From Maricaulis parjimensis (GTDB taxonomy: Bacteria; Pseudomonadota; Alphaproteobacteria; Caulobacterales; Maricaulaceae): a stretch of 64,000 nt of DNA. Within the stretch, counting starts at the first letter, position 1, and each line of letters starts with the position of its first letter. Below the pieces are notes generated by a model. It made no database searches. It saw only the letters and a list, made by a program, of their open reading frames with translations, and had not been told where the DNA came from. The stretch lies in contig NZ_JADOTT010000008.1 of assembly GCF_016817355.1 (NCBI RefSeq), positions 74,003-138,002 of the forward strand, written 5' to 3'. This document shows, in pieces, positions 15,303 through 23,102 of this stretch. A program made the position numbers and the translations under genes.

Positions 15303-15911
15303 ATGTCCCGCATTACAGGTCAGATCCTGGCCGGTCTCGCACTGGTTTGGGCGGGTGCCGGCATGGCGCAAGCGCAAGCCGTGGTCACCGCCTATTCGCG
15401 CATTGGCGATCACTGCACGGAACAGGCGTCGATGGACGAGCCGGTCGTGGAAATCCATTGCAATGGACGCGGTGGGTGGAAGATCGTGGTGCATGCGTCC
15501 GAGCACGGGGCATTCATGACCTATCAGCACGGGGATGATCCCGCGTCCCAACCCTTGTATCCGCCCTCACTCGGCCTGTTCGGGCATTTCCATAACGTGC
15601 TGGAATGGCGGGAGATTCTGGGGTCGCCCTTTGCGACCATCCATCGCTATTACCACGAAACGCCGGAGGAAATGTCGGGGCGGCCGGACGAGACCTACCA
15701 GACGCTGATGGTGACAGCGCTGCGGCCGAACTCTGCGGATGCGGCCTGTGTGGTGGCCTTTATTGATGCGTCCGGACTGAGCGGGGCGAATGAGGTCGCG
15801 CGTGATGTGGCCGACCGGCTGTCACGCGGTTGGGATTGTGCGCTGGAACCGATCGTCTTTGATGCGGATACGCCCAGTGTCGACGCTTATCTGAGCCGGT
15901 TCGGGCATTAG
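15303..15911 (+). CDS. Exported protein of unknown function
   Basis: This 202-aa protein has a clear signal peptide (residues 1-24, ending AGMAQAQA). The mature part is rich in aromatic and polar residues with four cysteines (DHCTE, EIHCNG, AACVV, WDCALE), suggesting two disulfides in the periplasm. The ATG at 15303 follows GGGGAGGCG. No membrane anchor and no recognised domain. Its stop overlaps the stop of the convergent RHH gene by 4 bp. Function unknown. Confidence 0.7.
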   Translation: MSRITGQILAGLALVWAGAGMAQAQAVVTAYSRIGDHCTEQASMDEPVVEIHCNGRGGWKIVVHASEHGAFMTYQHGDDPASQPLYPPSLGLFGHFHNVLEWREILGSPFATIHRYYHETPEEMSGRPDETYQTLMVTALRPNSADAACVVAFIDASGLSGANEVARDVADRLSRGWDCALEPIVFDADTPSVDAYLSRFGH

Positions 15912-16126
15912 GTTCCGGCTGAATTCGTCAGTCTTTTCAGAACAAAGACCCGCAGCGAGGAGGCCAGCGGCTCCTCGCCGCGTGCGATGTCGATGGCGCC
16001 GACAAGTCCGGCCAGACTGTCGCCCTGCTCGGCGGCAGCCCGATCGATCTCGGCCCAGAATTCCGGTTCCAGAGAGACGCTGGTGCGGTGACCGGCCAGG
16101 GAGAGGGAGCGTTTGACAAGCGGCAT
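15908..16126 (-). CDS. Ribbon-helix-helix domain protein (RHH_4-like)
   Basis: This 72-aa protein has a strand region (VKRSLSLAGHRTSVSLEPEF), a first helix (WAEIDRAAAEQG) and a second helix, ending in SSLRVFVLKRL. This matches the short alphaproteobacterial ribbon-helix-helix family (PF13467). Members are predicted dimeric DNA-binding proteins and are often found near fumC, DUF4169 and SspB genes. Here fumC and a DUF4169 gene lie within 5 kb but are separated by other genes. The target is unknown. Confidence 0.85.
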   Translation of the reverse strand: MPLVKRSLSLAGHRTSVSLEPEFWAEIDRAAAEQGDSLAGLVGAIDIARGEEPLASSLRVFVLKRLTNSAGT

Positions 16127-16231
16127 GGCGGCAGTTGAACCGGAGCGGGGACAGGCTGGCAAGTGAGGGCTTGCATGCCGCCTCCGGCTCGCCATATCGG
16201 TAGGGTCGCCAAGGCCCGGGGGAGAGCGGTC

Positions 16232-16900
16232 ATGAAATCCTTTGCACAGATCGAGGCCGAGGCCCGGGAACAGCATCCTGATCTGGACGCGCGTCTGGCC
16301 CAGCATGCCCCGCCGAAATCCGCGGCCGAACTGGCGGATATCCCCGATGATCGCTGGCTCTCCCTGATGACCCGCAGCGTCTTCCAGGCCGGTTTCGTGT
16401 GGAAGGTGATCGAGGCGAAATGGGACGGGTTCGAAGCAGCCTTCGACGGGTTCGACCCGGCCCGTGTGGCCTTCTATTCCGATGAGGATGTCGACCGGCT
16501 GCTGGGCGATGAGCGCATTGTCCGCAATGGCCAGAAGATCATGGCGACGATCGCGAATGCCGGATTTGTCAGCGATATCGCGACGGAACATGGCGGGTTC
16601 GGACGTTTCATTGCCAGCTGGCCGGTCAGCGACCAGGCCGGCCTGTTGGATCTGTTCAAGACACGCGGGTCCCGCCTGGCCGGAATGACGGGCCAGTATG
16701 TGCTGCGCTTTGCCGGCTGGGACGCCTGGATCCTGTCCAAGGATGTCTCGGCGGCCCTGGTGCGGGCGGGGATTGTCGACAAGCCGCCCACGTCGAAATC
16801 CGCGCTGGCGAAGGTGCAGGCGGCGTTTGATCAATGGCGGATGGAAAGTGGGAAGAGTCAGAGTGAAATCAGCCGGATCTTGGCGATGAGTGTGGGCTAA
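16232..16900 (+). CDS. DNA-3-methyladenine glycosylase I (Tag)-like protein
   Basis: This 222-aa protein has the Tag helix-hairpin-helix glycosylase core: WLSLMTRSVFQAGFVWKVI, then FDPARVAFYSDEDVDRLL and ERIVRNGQKIMATIANA. Tag removes 3-methyladenine from alkylated DNA. The N-terminal Cys and the C-terminal His/Cys that hold zinc in E. coli Tag are not visible, so it belongs to a zinc-less branch whose substrate range may differ. The ATG at 16232 follows GGGGGAGAG. The open frame extends upstream to 16163 without a better start. Confidence 0.82.
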   Translation: MKSFAQIEAEAREQHPDLDARLAQHAPPKSAAELADIPDDRWLSLMTRSVFQAGFVWKVIEAKWDGFEAAFDGFDPARVAFYSDEDVDRLLGDERIVRNGQKIMATIANAGFVSDIATEHGGFGRFIASWPVSDQAGLLDLFKTRGSRLAGMTGQYVLRFAGWDAWILSKDVSAALVRAGIVDKPPTSKSALAKVQAAFDQWRMESGKSQSEISRILAMSVG

Positions 16901-17005
16901 ACCACTTCACACACATGTTAATTTCCCGGTTACCGGGAGTGCAGGAAAGTGTCGCGCATTTGAATGAAATGCTGCACGGTATCGTTACGAGACTGAAAAA
17001 GCAGG

Positions 17006-17317
17006 ATGTTGATGCGTCGCTGGCATAAGCCCGTGCCCCTGGAAATCAGATGGGCCGACGAGATTCCGGATACGCCCGGGGTCTGCGTCCTGCTGCGCAA
17101 TTCCAAGGATATTTCCAGCGTGCTGAAAATCGGTCCGGCGCGATCCCTGCGGCGGATGTTCCAGCGCGAATGCCGCACGGATTATACCGGCATGCCCGAC
17201 CGGCCCGGGGCGATGATGTGGATGGAAAGCTGGGCGGACGCGGAAGAGGCTGCCCGCCTGATCGGCGAGTATCGCCGTCGCCATGGCCGGGCACCGGTTC
17301 TGAACTCGCCCTACTGA
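17006..17317 (+). CDS. Small protein resembling a degenerate GIY-YIG domain
   Basis: This protein has 103 residues, or 101 if the ATG at 17012 is used. It reads IPDTPGVCVLLRNSKDISSV, then LKIGPARSLRRMFQRECR and a later helix AEEAARLIGEYRRRHGRAPV. The spacing of GVCVLL, LKIG and the Arg-rich helix resembles the GIY...YIG...R layout, and ARAPVLNSPY-like ends are common in that fold. The GIY and YIG tyrosines are missing, so it is probably not an active nuclease. The stop overlaps the end of the convergent DUF4169 gene. The fold assignment is inference. Confidence 0.55.
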   Translation: MLMRRWHKPVPLEIRWADEIPDTPGVCVLLRNSKDISSVLKIGPARSLRRMFQRECRTDYTGMPDRPGAMMWMESWADAEEAARLIGEYRRRHGRAPVLNSPY

Positions 17318-17520
17318 TTATCCCCGTCGTCCGGCGAGGATTTATCCTCACGGCGATGCGCCTCCACCCGTTTCTTCGCCAGATCCTGACGCGCCTTGGC
17401 CAGATCGCTGACCGCTTTCGGCGTGCCGTGGGCAATGCGATTGGCCTCGGCGGTCTTCGCCTTGTCCTCGCGCTGTTTGCGCTTGCGGTATTGGCGCAGA
17501 TTGATCGGTTTGCTGGTCAT
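17311..17520 (-). CDS. DUF4169 family protein
   Basis: This highly charged protein has 69 residues, beginning MTSKPINLRQYRKRKQRE and continuing as a basic helix with AEANRIAHGTPKAVSDL, then an acidic tail. The NLRxxRKxxxR...A..NR..HG..K motif is diagnostic of DUF4169, short alphaproteobacterial proteins of unknown role that usually sit near fumC. The start at 17520 is chosen on this motif; the open frame extends to 17736 antisense to the next gene. Confidence 0.85.
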   Translation of the reverse strand: MTSKPINLRQYRKRKQREDKAKTAEANRIAHGTPKAVSDLAKARQDLAKKRVEAHRREDKSSPDDGDNQ

Positions 17521-17608
17521 GTCAGGGCGCTCTTGCAGGTCCGGCGCATCCGTTCGGGTGCGCCCGGGCATCCCAAGCCTAAACCGTGATCGGGCTGGGG
17601 AGAAGTAC

Positions 17609-19045
17609 ATGCTGCGCAAGGTATTCCGTTTTCTGGGCACGCCCTTCCGGGTGATCCCCTGGTATGTGTGGCTGGCCGCGCTCGCCGTGGCGGCCTGGTT
17701 CGGCCGGACCATTCTGGTGATCATTGCGACGATCATCGCCTTTCACCCGATCCCGGTGCCGCCACTCTTCCAGGGCGATCCGGACAGTGTCGCCGAGGCG
17801 CGGCTGCAGGATCTGGAGCATTTCAACCATGTCCGGCGCAATGAGCGTTCGATGACACCGCAGATGCGGGCGCGGTTTGATGACCGGGTCGCCGCGCTGA
17901 GGGCGCAGGTGGAGACGCTGAGCGATGCCGAATTCATGCTGGGTCTGGCCCGCGCGCAGGCGGTGATCGACAATGGGCATTCCAATGCGTCGGTGACGCG
18001 GATGGTCGCAAGGTTTGACCGTCTGCCGATGCGCTTTGCCGATATGGCCGGCGAGGTTCGCATCCTGCGGGCGCGCGGCGAGGCGGCGGAATTGCTGGGT
18101 GCCCGGCTGGACGCGATCAATGGTGTGCCGGCCGCCCAGGCGCTGGCCCGGTTCCGCGACACGCTGGGCGGAAATGACGCCTTCGCGGCGACAATCCTGC
18201 CGGCCTATCTGGATGCGCCGGACTTCCTGGCAGCGGTCGGGATCGGTGCGGCGGAGGCGCCGGTTGTCCTGGACCTGACCCTGGTCAGCGGCGAGCGCGC
18301 ACAGGTGCCGCTGGCGGCGGAACCGGCCGATGCAGATGCCCCGCGTGCCTATCCCGGTGATCTGCCCCAGCCCTGGGTGATCGCGGAGGACTGGCAGGTC
18401 GTGCAGCCGCAGGGCGCACCGCTTTACCTGCAGCACGCCGATCGCGGCTATTGGATGGAGCGGATCGCGGGCGGGGAAATCGCCTATGTCAGCCTGCGCA
18501 CCAATTTCGACGATGACAGTGGCGAAAGCCTGCAGGATTTCGCGGCGCGGATCGAGGCCGAACTGGCCGCCAATCCGCCGCGTGCCATCCTCGTCGATCA
18601 GCGCTTTTCCGGTGGCGGTGATCTGACCCGGACCCATGCGCTGATGTCCGCCCTGCCGGAACTGACCGAGGGCCGTGTCTATCATCTGGTCTCGGCCAAC
18701 ACTTTCTCCGCAGCGATCGTCAATCTGGCCTCCACCGAGGAAGTGGCGCCGGAACGCACTCTTCTGGTGGGCGAGCCGATTGGTGACCGTCTGCAATTCT
18801 GGGCAGAGGGCTGGACCTTCAATCTGCCGAATTCGGGCTTCCGGGCGCGCTATTCCACCGGCTTCTATGACCTGCAGAATGGCTGTGAGGGCCTGTTCCG
18901 CTGCCATTGGGGCAGTTTGCACATCTTCCCCATCCTGGTGGAGGATCTGGACATTGATGTTGCCGCGCCTCTGACCTTCGAAGCGTTTGCGGCCGGCCGT
19001 GATCCGGCGCTGGAGGCGGTGCTGGCGATGGAGGGGGTGGAGTAG
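17609..19045 (+). CDS. Membrane-anchored S41-like (tail-specific protease-like) protein
   Basis: This 478-aa protein starts at an ATG preceded by GGGGAGAAG. It has one or two N-terminal membrane segments (about residues 14-47) and a large extracytoplasmic part. The second half resembles the S41/C-terminal processing peptidase fold: ISLR-like AYVSLRTNFDDDSGES, PPRAILVDQRFSGGGDL, and NTFSAAIVNLAS in the place of the S-A-A/S-E nucleophile loop. The catalytic Lys normally four residues after Ser is not visible, so peptidase activity is doubtful. No PDZ domain is obvious. It ends convergently with fumC at a shared terminator. Confidence 0.7.
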   Translation: MLRKVFRFLGTPFRVIPWYVWLAALAVAAWFGRTILVIIATIIAFHPIPVPPLFQGDPDSVAEARLQDLEHFNHVRRNERSMTPQMRARFDDRVAALRAQVETLSDAEFMLGLARAQAVIDNGHSNASVTRMVARFDRLPMRFADMAGEVRILRARGEAAELLGARLDAINGVPAAQALARFRDTLGGNDAFAATILPAYLDAPDFLAAVGIGAAEAPVVLDLTLVSGERAQVPLAAEPADADAPRAYPGDLPQPWVIAEDWQVVQPQGAPLYLQHADRGYWMERIAGGEIAYVSLRTNFDDDSGESLQDFAARIEAELAANPPRAILVDQRFSGGGDLTRTHALMSALPELTEGRVYHLVSANTFSAAIVNLASTEEVAPERTLLVGEPIGDRLQFWAEGWTFNLPNSGFRARYSTGFYDLQNGCEGLFRCHWGSLHIFPILVEDLDIDVAAPLTFEAFAAGRDPALEAVLAMEGVE

Positions 19046-19054
19046 CCGGCCACG

Positions 19055-19092
19055 AAAAAAGGCGCGCCGGAGAAACCGGCGCGCCTTCTTTT
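19055..19092. terminator. Bidirectional rho-independent terminator
   Basis: A perfect 10-bp stem, GGCGCGCCGG (19061-19070) and CCGGCGCGCC (19076-19085), with loop AGAAA, is flanked by AAAAAA on the left and TTCTTTTT on the right. It lies between the convergent S41-like and fumC genes and serves both. Confidence 0.9.
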
Positions 19093-19110
19093 TGAGGGTG
19101 GTGAAAAACC

Positions 19111-20505
19111 CTAGTCCTTCGGGCCCAGCATGTTTTCCGGGCGAACAATGCTGTCGAATTGTTCTTCGGTGACGAAGCCGAGTTTGACGGCCTCTTCGCG
19201 CAGGGTGGTGCCGTTCTTGTGGGCGGTCTTGGCGACGATGGTGGCATTGTCATAGCCGATCGTCGAGTTGAGCGCGGTGACCAGCATGAGGGAGCGTTCC
19301 ATCAGCTGGCGGATATTGTCCTCGCGGGCCTCGATGCCGACGACACATTTCTCGGTGAAAGTGTTGGCGCTGTCGGCCAGGAGTCGGATCGACTGCAGGA
19401 CATTGTAGATGATGACCGGCTTGTAGACATTGAGCTCGAAATGGCCCTGGGAGCCGGCGAAGCTCACCGTCGTGTTATTGCCCATCACCTGGGAGCAGAC
19501 CATGGTCATGGCTTCGCACTGGGTCGGGTTCACCTTGCCCGGCATGATCGAGGAGCCCGGCTCGTTTTCCGGCAGGGCCAGCTCGCCCAGACCCGAACGC
19601 GGGCCGGAGCCCAGGAGGCGGATGTCATTGGCGATCTTGAACAGGGAGACGGCGGCCGAGTTGAGCGCGCCATGGGCTTCCACCAGGGCGTCCTTGGTGG
19701 CCAGGGCCTCGAACTTGTTGGGGGCGGTGACGAAGGGAAGCTTGGTGAAGCCGGCGACTTCCTCGGCGAAGGCTTCGGCGAAACCCTTCTTGGTGTTCAG
19801 ACCGGTGCCGACGGCAGTGCCGCCCTGGGCCAACTCGCACAGGGCGGGCAGGGTGGCCTCGATGCGGCGGATCGCATTCTTGACCATGGCGACATAGCCG
19901 GAGAATTCCTGGCCCAGCGTCAGCGGCGTGGCGTCCTGGGTGTGGGTGCGGCCGATCTTGATGATGTGTTTGAAGGCCTGCGACTTGTCGTTGAGGGCAT
20001 TGTGCAGGGTCTGCAGGGCCGGGATCAGGCTGTGCGAGATCTCCTCGGCGGCGGCGATATGCATGGCCGTCGGGAAGGTGTCGTTGGAGGACTGGGACCG
20101 GTTCACATGGTCGTTCGGGTGGATCGGATCCTTGGAGCCGACCACGCCGCCGAGCATCTGGATGGCGCGGTTGGAGACCACCTCATTGGTGTTCATGTTG
20201 GACTGCGTGCCCGAGCCGGTCTGCCAGACGGAGAGCGGGAAATGGTCGTCCAGCTTGCCTTCGGCAACCTCCAGCGCGGCGGCGGCAATGGCGTCGGCAT
20301 ATTCCGCTTCCATATTGTCCAGGCGCTTATTGGCGAGGGCGGCGGAACGCTTGACGATGCCCAGGGCGCGGATCAGTGGTTTGGGCATGGTTTCCGTGCC
20401 GATCGGGAAATTGATCAGCGAGCGGGCGGTCTGGGCGCCGAAGAGTTTGTCGGCGGGTACTTCAAGCGGTCCGAAGCTGTCGGTCTCGGTGCGCATCTCG
20501 CTCAT
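19111..20505 (-). CDS. fumC: Class II fumarate hydratase
   Basis: This enzyme interconverts fumarate and L-malate in the TCA cycle. At 464 residues it has the usual homotetrameric, iron-independent class II length. Family signatures are [17 protein letters not shown] (substrate site), [39 protein letters not shown], and [16 protein letters not shown] (the fumarase/aspartase signature with the mobile loop serine). The start ATG at 20505 is preceded by AGGAG on the minus strand. It is transcribed alone, divergent from a RusA-like gene and ending at a strong terminator. Confidence 0.97.
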   Translation of the reverse strand: MSEMRTETDSFGPLEVPADKLFGAQTARSLINFPIGTETMPKPLIRALGIVKRSAALANKRLDNMEAEYADAIAAAALEVAEGKLDDHFPLSVWQTGSGTQSNMNTNEVVSNRAIQMLGGVVGSKDPIHPNDHVNRSQSSNDTFPTAMHIAAAEEISHSLIPALQTLHNALNDKSQAFKHIIKIGRTHTQDATPLTLGQEFSGYVAMVKNAIRRIEATLPALCELAQGGTAVGTGLNTKKGFAEAFAEEVAGFTKLPFVTAPNKFEALATKDALVEAHGALNSAAVSLFKIANDIRLLGSGPRSGLGELALPENEPGSSIMPGKVNPTQCEAMTMVCSQVMGNNTTVSFAGSQGHFELNVYKPVIIYNVLQSIRLLADSANTFTEKCVVGIEAREDNIRQLMERSLMLVTALNSTIGYDNATIVAKTAHKNGTTLREEAVKLGFVTEEQFDSIVRPENMLGPKD

Positions 20506-20689
20506 CAGGGGAGGCTCCTTGCAGCCCGCTGCGTGCGGGGGGTAGATGGTGAAGATCGAGTCGAACGTGTATCACTCGGACATGATGGATCAAGCAGGCG
20601 ATGCGCTTCGCCAGGGTCGGACGGGCAAATCCCGGACCCAAGGGGGGCTGGCGCAAAACTGGACAGGACGCGGGAAGGTTCAGGCACTG

Positions 20690-21028
20690 ATGTCTGGCGA
20701 CGAACTCAATTTGCGCGTTGACGCGGTGACCACGCAGACGCGCCGGTTCAAATCCCTGATCGGGGAATTCTTCCGTCTGGAATTCAAGCGCGCGCGCCCG
20801 AAATGGGGCCCGTATGAAGTCTCCATCGAGATCCAGCGCACCCCGGACAGCCCCACCCACGACGTCGACAATGTCGCCAAGGCCGTGCTCGACGCGCTCA
20901 CCGGCGTGGTCTTCCATGATGACAGCCAGGTGGAACGCCTCCTGGTGACCAAGGTGGAAGGCGACCGCCCGCGGATCTGTGTGACGGCGCGGCCGATGCG
21001 TGAGGTGAGGGTGCTGGAGGAGGCTTAG
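20690..21028 (+). CDS. RusA-like Holliday-junction endonuclease family protein
   Basis: This protein has 112 residues from the ATG at 20690 (GGAAGG at 20673-20678). Upstream in-frame starts at 20582 or 20546 would lengthen it to 148-160. The RusA core is PTHDVDNVAKAVLDALTGVV followed by FHDDSQVERLLVTKVEGDRP. This corresponds to the acidic residues and lysine of E. coli RusA (D70, D72, K76 and D90/D91 equivalents). RusA is usually phage-encoded and resolves four-way junctions. Here it stands immediately before the repeat-rich region upstream of the gene transfer agent operon, in its own transcription unit. Confidence 0.82.
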   Translation: MSGDELNLRVDAVTTQTRRFKSLIGEFFRLEFKRARPKWGPYEVSIEIQRTPDSPTHDVDNVAKAVLDALTGVVFHDDSQVERLLVTKVEGDRPRICVTARPMREVRVLEEA

Positions 21029-21047
21029 GTTTCTTTCGCTTGATGGG

Positions 21048-21134
21048 GAAAGCGCGTTGCGCTTTCGGGCTCTTGTCAGGTCACCCACTCCACCATTGCT
21101 GCGCAATGGTCCCCCTCGCCCATCAAGGGCGAGG
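21048..21134. repeat. Cluster of three hairpins, two with 3-nt loops
   Basis: GAAAGCGC/GCGCTTTC (21048-21066, loop GTT), ACCATTGC/GCAATGGT (21092-21110, loop TGC) and CCTCGCCC/GGGCGAGG (21114-21134, loop ATCAA) are perfect 8-bp stems. The layout resembles the hairpin chain at 24405-24535 inside the GTA operon and may belong to the same family of intergenic mosaic repeats. Confidence 0.6.
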
Positions 21135-21157
21135 ATGATCCTGAGCTCGTACGTTCC

Positions 21158-21193
21158 ATTTTTCCCGGACGCGCGGCAGCGCGTTCCGGGATC
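21158..21193. repeat. REP-like palindrome, copy 6 (reverse)
   Basis: ATTTTTCCCGGACGCGCGGC then AGCGCGTTCCGGGATC; it has the reverse orientation like copies 1 and 4, with one extra G in the centre. With copy 7 it forms an inverted pair separated by about 32 bp, the same arrangement as copies 1 and 2. Confidence 0.8.
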
Positions 21194-21225
21194 GGCTTTC
21201 ATCTCACCGCTTGAAGAAATCGGTC

Positions 21226-21257
21226 GGTTGGCCCCGGAACTTCGTCCGGGGAAAATG
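21226..21257. repeat. REP-like palindrome, copy 7 (forward, shortened)
   Basis: GGTTGGCCCCGGAACTTCGT followed by CCGGGGAAAATG keeps both conserved flanks of the unit but has lost most of the GCGC centre, leaving a CCCCGGA/TCCGGGG stem closed by a short loop. Confidence 0.7.
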
Positions 21258-21353
21258 CTTATTGGGGGGATAGTTTAGCGCTTGTCCTCCTGGTCGCCGA
21301 AAACTTCTCCAATCTCCCCAATCCCTTCCCGCAAACCCGCCACAAGAAATCCG

Positions 21354-21372
21354 ACCGTCCCGGCGGGACGGT
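21354..21372. promoter_or_regulatory. Perfect palindrome immediately before the GTA operon
   Basis: ACCGTCCC (21354-21361), GGC, GGGACGGT (21365-21372) is an uninterrupted 8-bp-arm inverted repeat ending 10 bp before the ATG of the first GTA gene. Position and symmetry suggest a repressor or activator operator, or an RNA hairpin in the leader. It has no T-tract, so it is not a terminator. Confidence 0.5.
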
Positions 21373-21382
21373 AGAGTTGGGC

Positions 21383-21877
21383 ATGGTCGGAAAAGAGCGA
21401 AAGAGGCGGCCCTCGGATGGTGAGTGGCTGCCCTGGTGGTTCCTCTCCCAAGCGGGATGGAGCGACAAGGAGATAGCGGAGCTTCGCGGCATGGAAGTGC
21501 CCTCGGTCCGCAATCGGTTGAAGGCATTTCCAAACTTGCCGGTGGCGCGGCTGTTTGCCGAGGAGGTGAATAAGCTCTGCCAGGGCGTGCAGGGGCTCAT
21601 TCTCCTCGGCCGGATGGACGAGGTGGAAGAGGCGTTCGCGAAGCTGGAATGGCTCGACAAGGTGAGACGCAAACAGGAGGCGCTCGTGGACAGCAATGAG
21701 ATCAAGGCGCTGCCGGCTCCGTCCGGGGACGTGCAGGAGGGTGAGAGTGCAGCCGAAGAAGAAGCCAGACTCAGAGCTGAAATCCTCGACCGAATTGAGC
21801 GTCAGGCAGTTCGCTTTGGATTTGAAGAAGAACTTCGCGCCCTTGACGCTGGAGATGTTGAGAGAGGCCAGGGCTGA
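21383..21877 (+). CDS. Candidate GTA small terminase subunit (gp1 position)
   Basis: This 164-aa protein is the first gene of the GTA operon. Residues about 12-45 form a helix-turn-helix (PWWFLSQAGWSDKEIAELRG, then VPSVRNRLKAF), followed by a long helical region and a charged C-terminus. A DNA-binding N-terminus with a helical oligomerisation part directly upstream of the large terminase is the layout of a phage small terminase. In R. capsulatus gp1 was shown to play this role. Sequence similarity to RcGTA gp1 cannot be judged here, and at 164 residues it is longer than the roughly 105 I remember for gp1. Its 3' end overlaps the terL gene. Confidence 0.6.
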   Translation: MVGKERKRRPSDGEWLPWWFLSQAGWSDKEIAELRGMEVPSVRNRLKAFPNLPVARLFAEEVNKLCQGVQGLILLGRMDEVEEAFAKLEWLDKVRRKQEALVDSNEIKALPAPSGDVQEGESAAEEEARLRAEILDRIERQAVRFGFEEELRALDAGDVERGQG

Positions 21878-23084
21878 CTTCCTTCTGGAAACGGCGGACG
21901 CCCAATTCGCCCCGCCCGACCCCGACTGGCTGATCTGGCTCTTCCTCGGTGGGCGTGGGGCCGGGAAGACGCGGGCCGGGGCTGAGTGGGTGCGCTTGCA
22001 GGTGGCGGCCGGGGTGGGGCGGATCGCGCTGGTCGGGCCGACTTTCAATGATGTGCGTGAGGTGATGATCGAGGGGCCGTCCGGGCTGATGGCGGTGGGG
22101 CCGGCGAGTGAGCGGCCGCGCTACGAGGCGACACGGAAGCGGCTGGTCTGGGAAAGCGGAGCGGTCGCCTATGCGTTTTCGGCAGAGGATCCGGACGGGT
22201 TGCGCGGGCCGCAATTCGAGCGGGCCTGGGGGGATGAGTTTGCCGCCTGGGCAAAACCGCAGGCGACGTTGGACATGTTGCGCATGGGGCTGCGGCTGGG
22301 CGATCGGCCGCGCCTGATGCTGAGCACGACACCGCGGCCGATCCCGGCGCTCAAAGCGCTGGTGAAGGCGAAGGGCGTGGTGACCACGCACCAGCCGACC
22401 GAAGCGAATGCGAGAAATCTGGCGCCGGGCTTTCTGGCAGCGATGCAGGCGGCCTATGGCGGGTCGACGCTGGGACGTCAGGAGATTGAGGGCCTGTTGA
22501 TCGATGATCCGCCGGGGGCGTTGTGGACGCGCTCGCAGGTGGAGGGGGCGCGCTGTGACAGCGTGCCGGAGCTGGACCGGATCGTGGTGGCGGTGGACCC
22601 GCCGGCGACGGGCGGGCCGCGTTCGGACGAATGCGGGATTGTGGTGGCCGGGGCCTGTGGCGAAGGCGTGCAGCGGCGCGGCTATGTACTGGCGGATTTG
22701 TCCTTCGGGCCGGCCTTGCCCGCGGACTGGGCGGCGCGGGTGGCGAACGGGTTTGAACAATACGAGGCCGATGCGGTGATCGCAGAGGCCAATCAGGGCG
22801 GGGAGATGGTGCGTTCTGTCCTCAAGGCGGCCGATGCCGGTCTGCCGGTGACCTTGGTGCGGGCCAGTCGCGGCAAGCAGACGCGGGCCGAACCGGTGGC
22901 GGCGCTCTATGCGGCGGGCCGGGTGCGGCATGCCGGGGGTTTTGCGGCGCTGGAAGACCAGATGTGTGCCTTCGGCGCGCCAGACGCGCCGGGCGGCAGT
23001 CCGGACCGGGTGGATGCCCTGGTCTGGGCACTGAGTGCGCTGATGCTGGGCGCGAAAGGCGCGCCGCGATTGCGGCGTCTTTGA
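21747..23084 (+). CDS. terL: GTA large terminase, DNA-packaging ATPase/nuclease (gp2)
   Basis: This motor fills the GTA capsid with random host DNA. The N-terminal ATPase carries Walker A GGRGAGKT and Walker B with catalytic glutamate in AWGDEFAAW. The C-terminal RNase H-like nuclease shows VVAVDPPATGG (first Asp), VIAEANQGGEMV (Glu/Asp position), and PDRVDALVWALSAL (last acidic residue). The GTG at 21747 has GGAGG 6 nt upstream and gives 445 aa, overlapping gp1 by 131 bp; the ATG at 21855 gives 409 aa and starts closer to where family alignments usually begin. Either start keeps all motifs. Confidence 0.9.
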   Translation: MQPKKKPDSELKSSTELSVRQFALDLKKNFAPLTLEMLREARADFLLETADAQFAPPDPDWLIWLFLGGRGAGKTRAGAEWVRLQVAAGVGRIALVGPTFNDVREVMIEGPSGLMAVGPASERPRYEATRKRLVWESGAVAYAFSAEDPDGLRGPQFERAWGDEFAAWAKPQATLDMLRMGLRLGDRPRLMLSTTPRPIPALKALVKAKGVVTTHQPTEANARNLAPGFLAAMQAAYGGSTLGRQEIEGLLIDDPPGALWTRSQVEGARCDSVPELDRIVVAVDPPATGGPRSDECGIVVAGACGEGVQRRGYVLADLSFGPALPADWAARVANGFEQYEADAVIAEANQGGEMVRSVLKAADAGLPVTLVRASRGKQTRAEPVAALYAAGRVRHAGGFAALEDQMCAFGAPDAPGGSPDRVDALVWALSALMLGAKGAPRLRRL

Positions 23085-23102
23085 CATCAACAGGAGCAGA
23101 CG

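Larger units (their letters stand above)
21029..21353. other. Non-coding stretch rich in palindromes before the GTA operon
   Basis: I find no credible gene in these 325 bases. They hold three short hairpins (21048-21134), two REP-like units (21158-21193 and 21226-21257), and about 95 bp of pyrimidine-rich sequence leading to the palindrome at 21354. The last part is the likely location of the GTA promoter, but I see no convincing -35/-10 pair. Confidence 0.6.
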
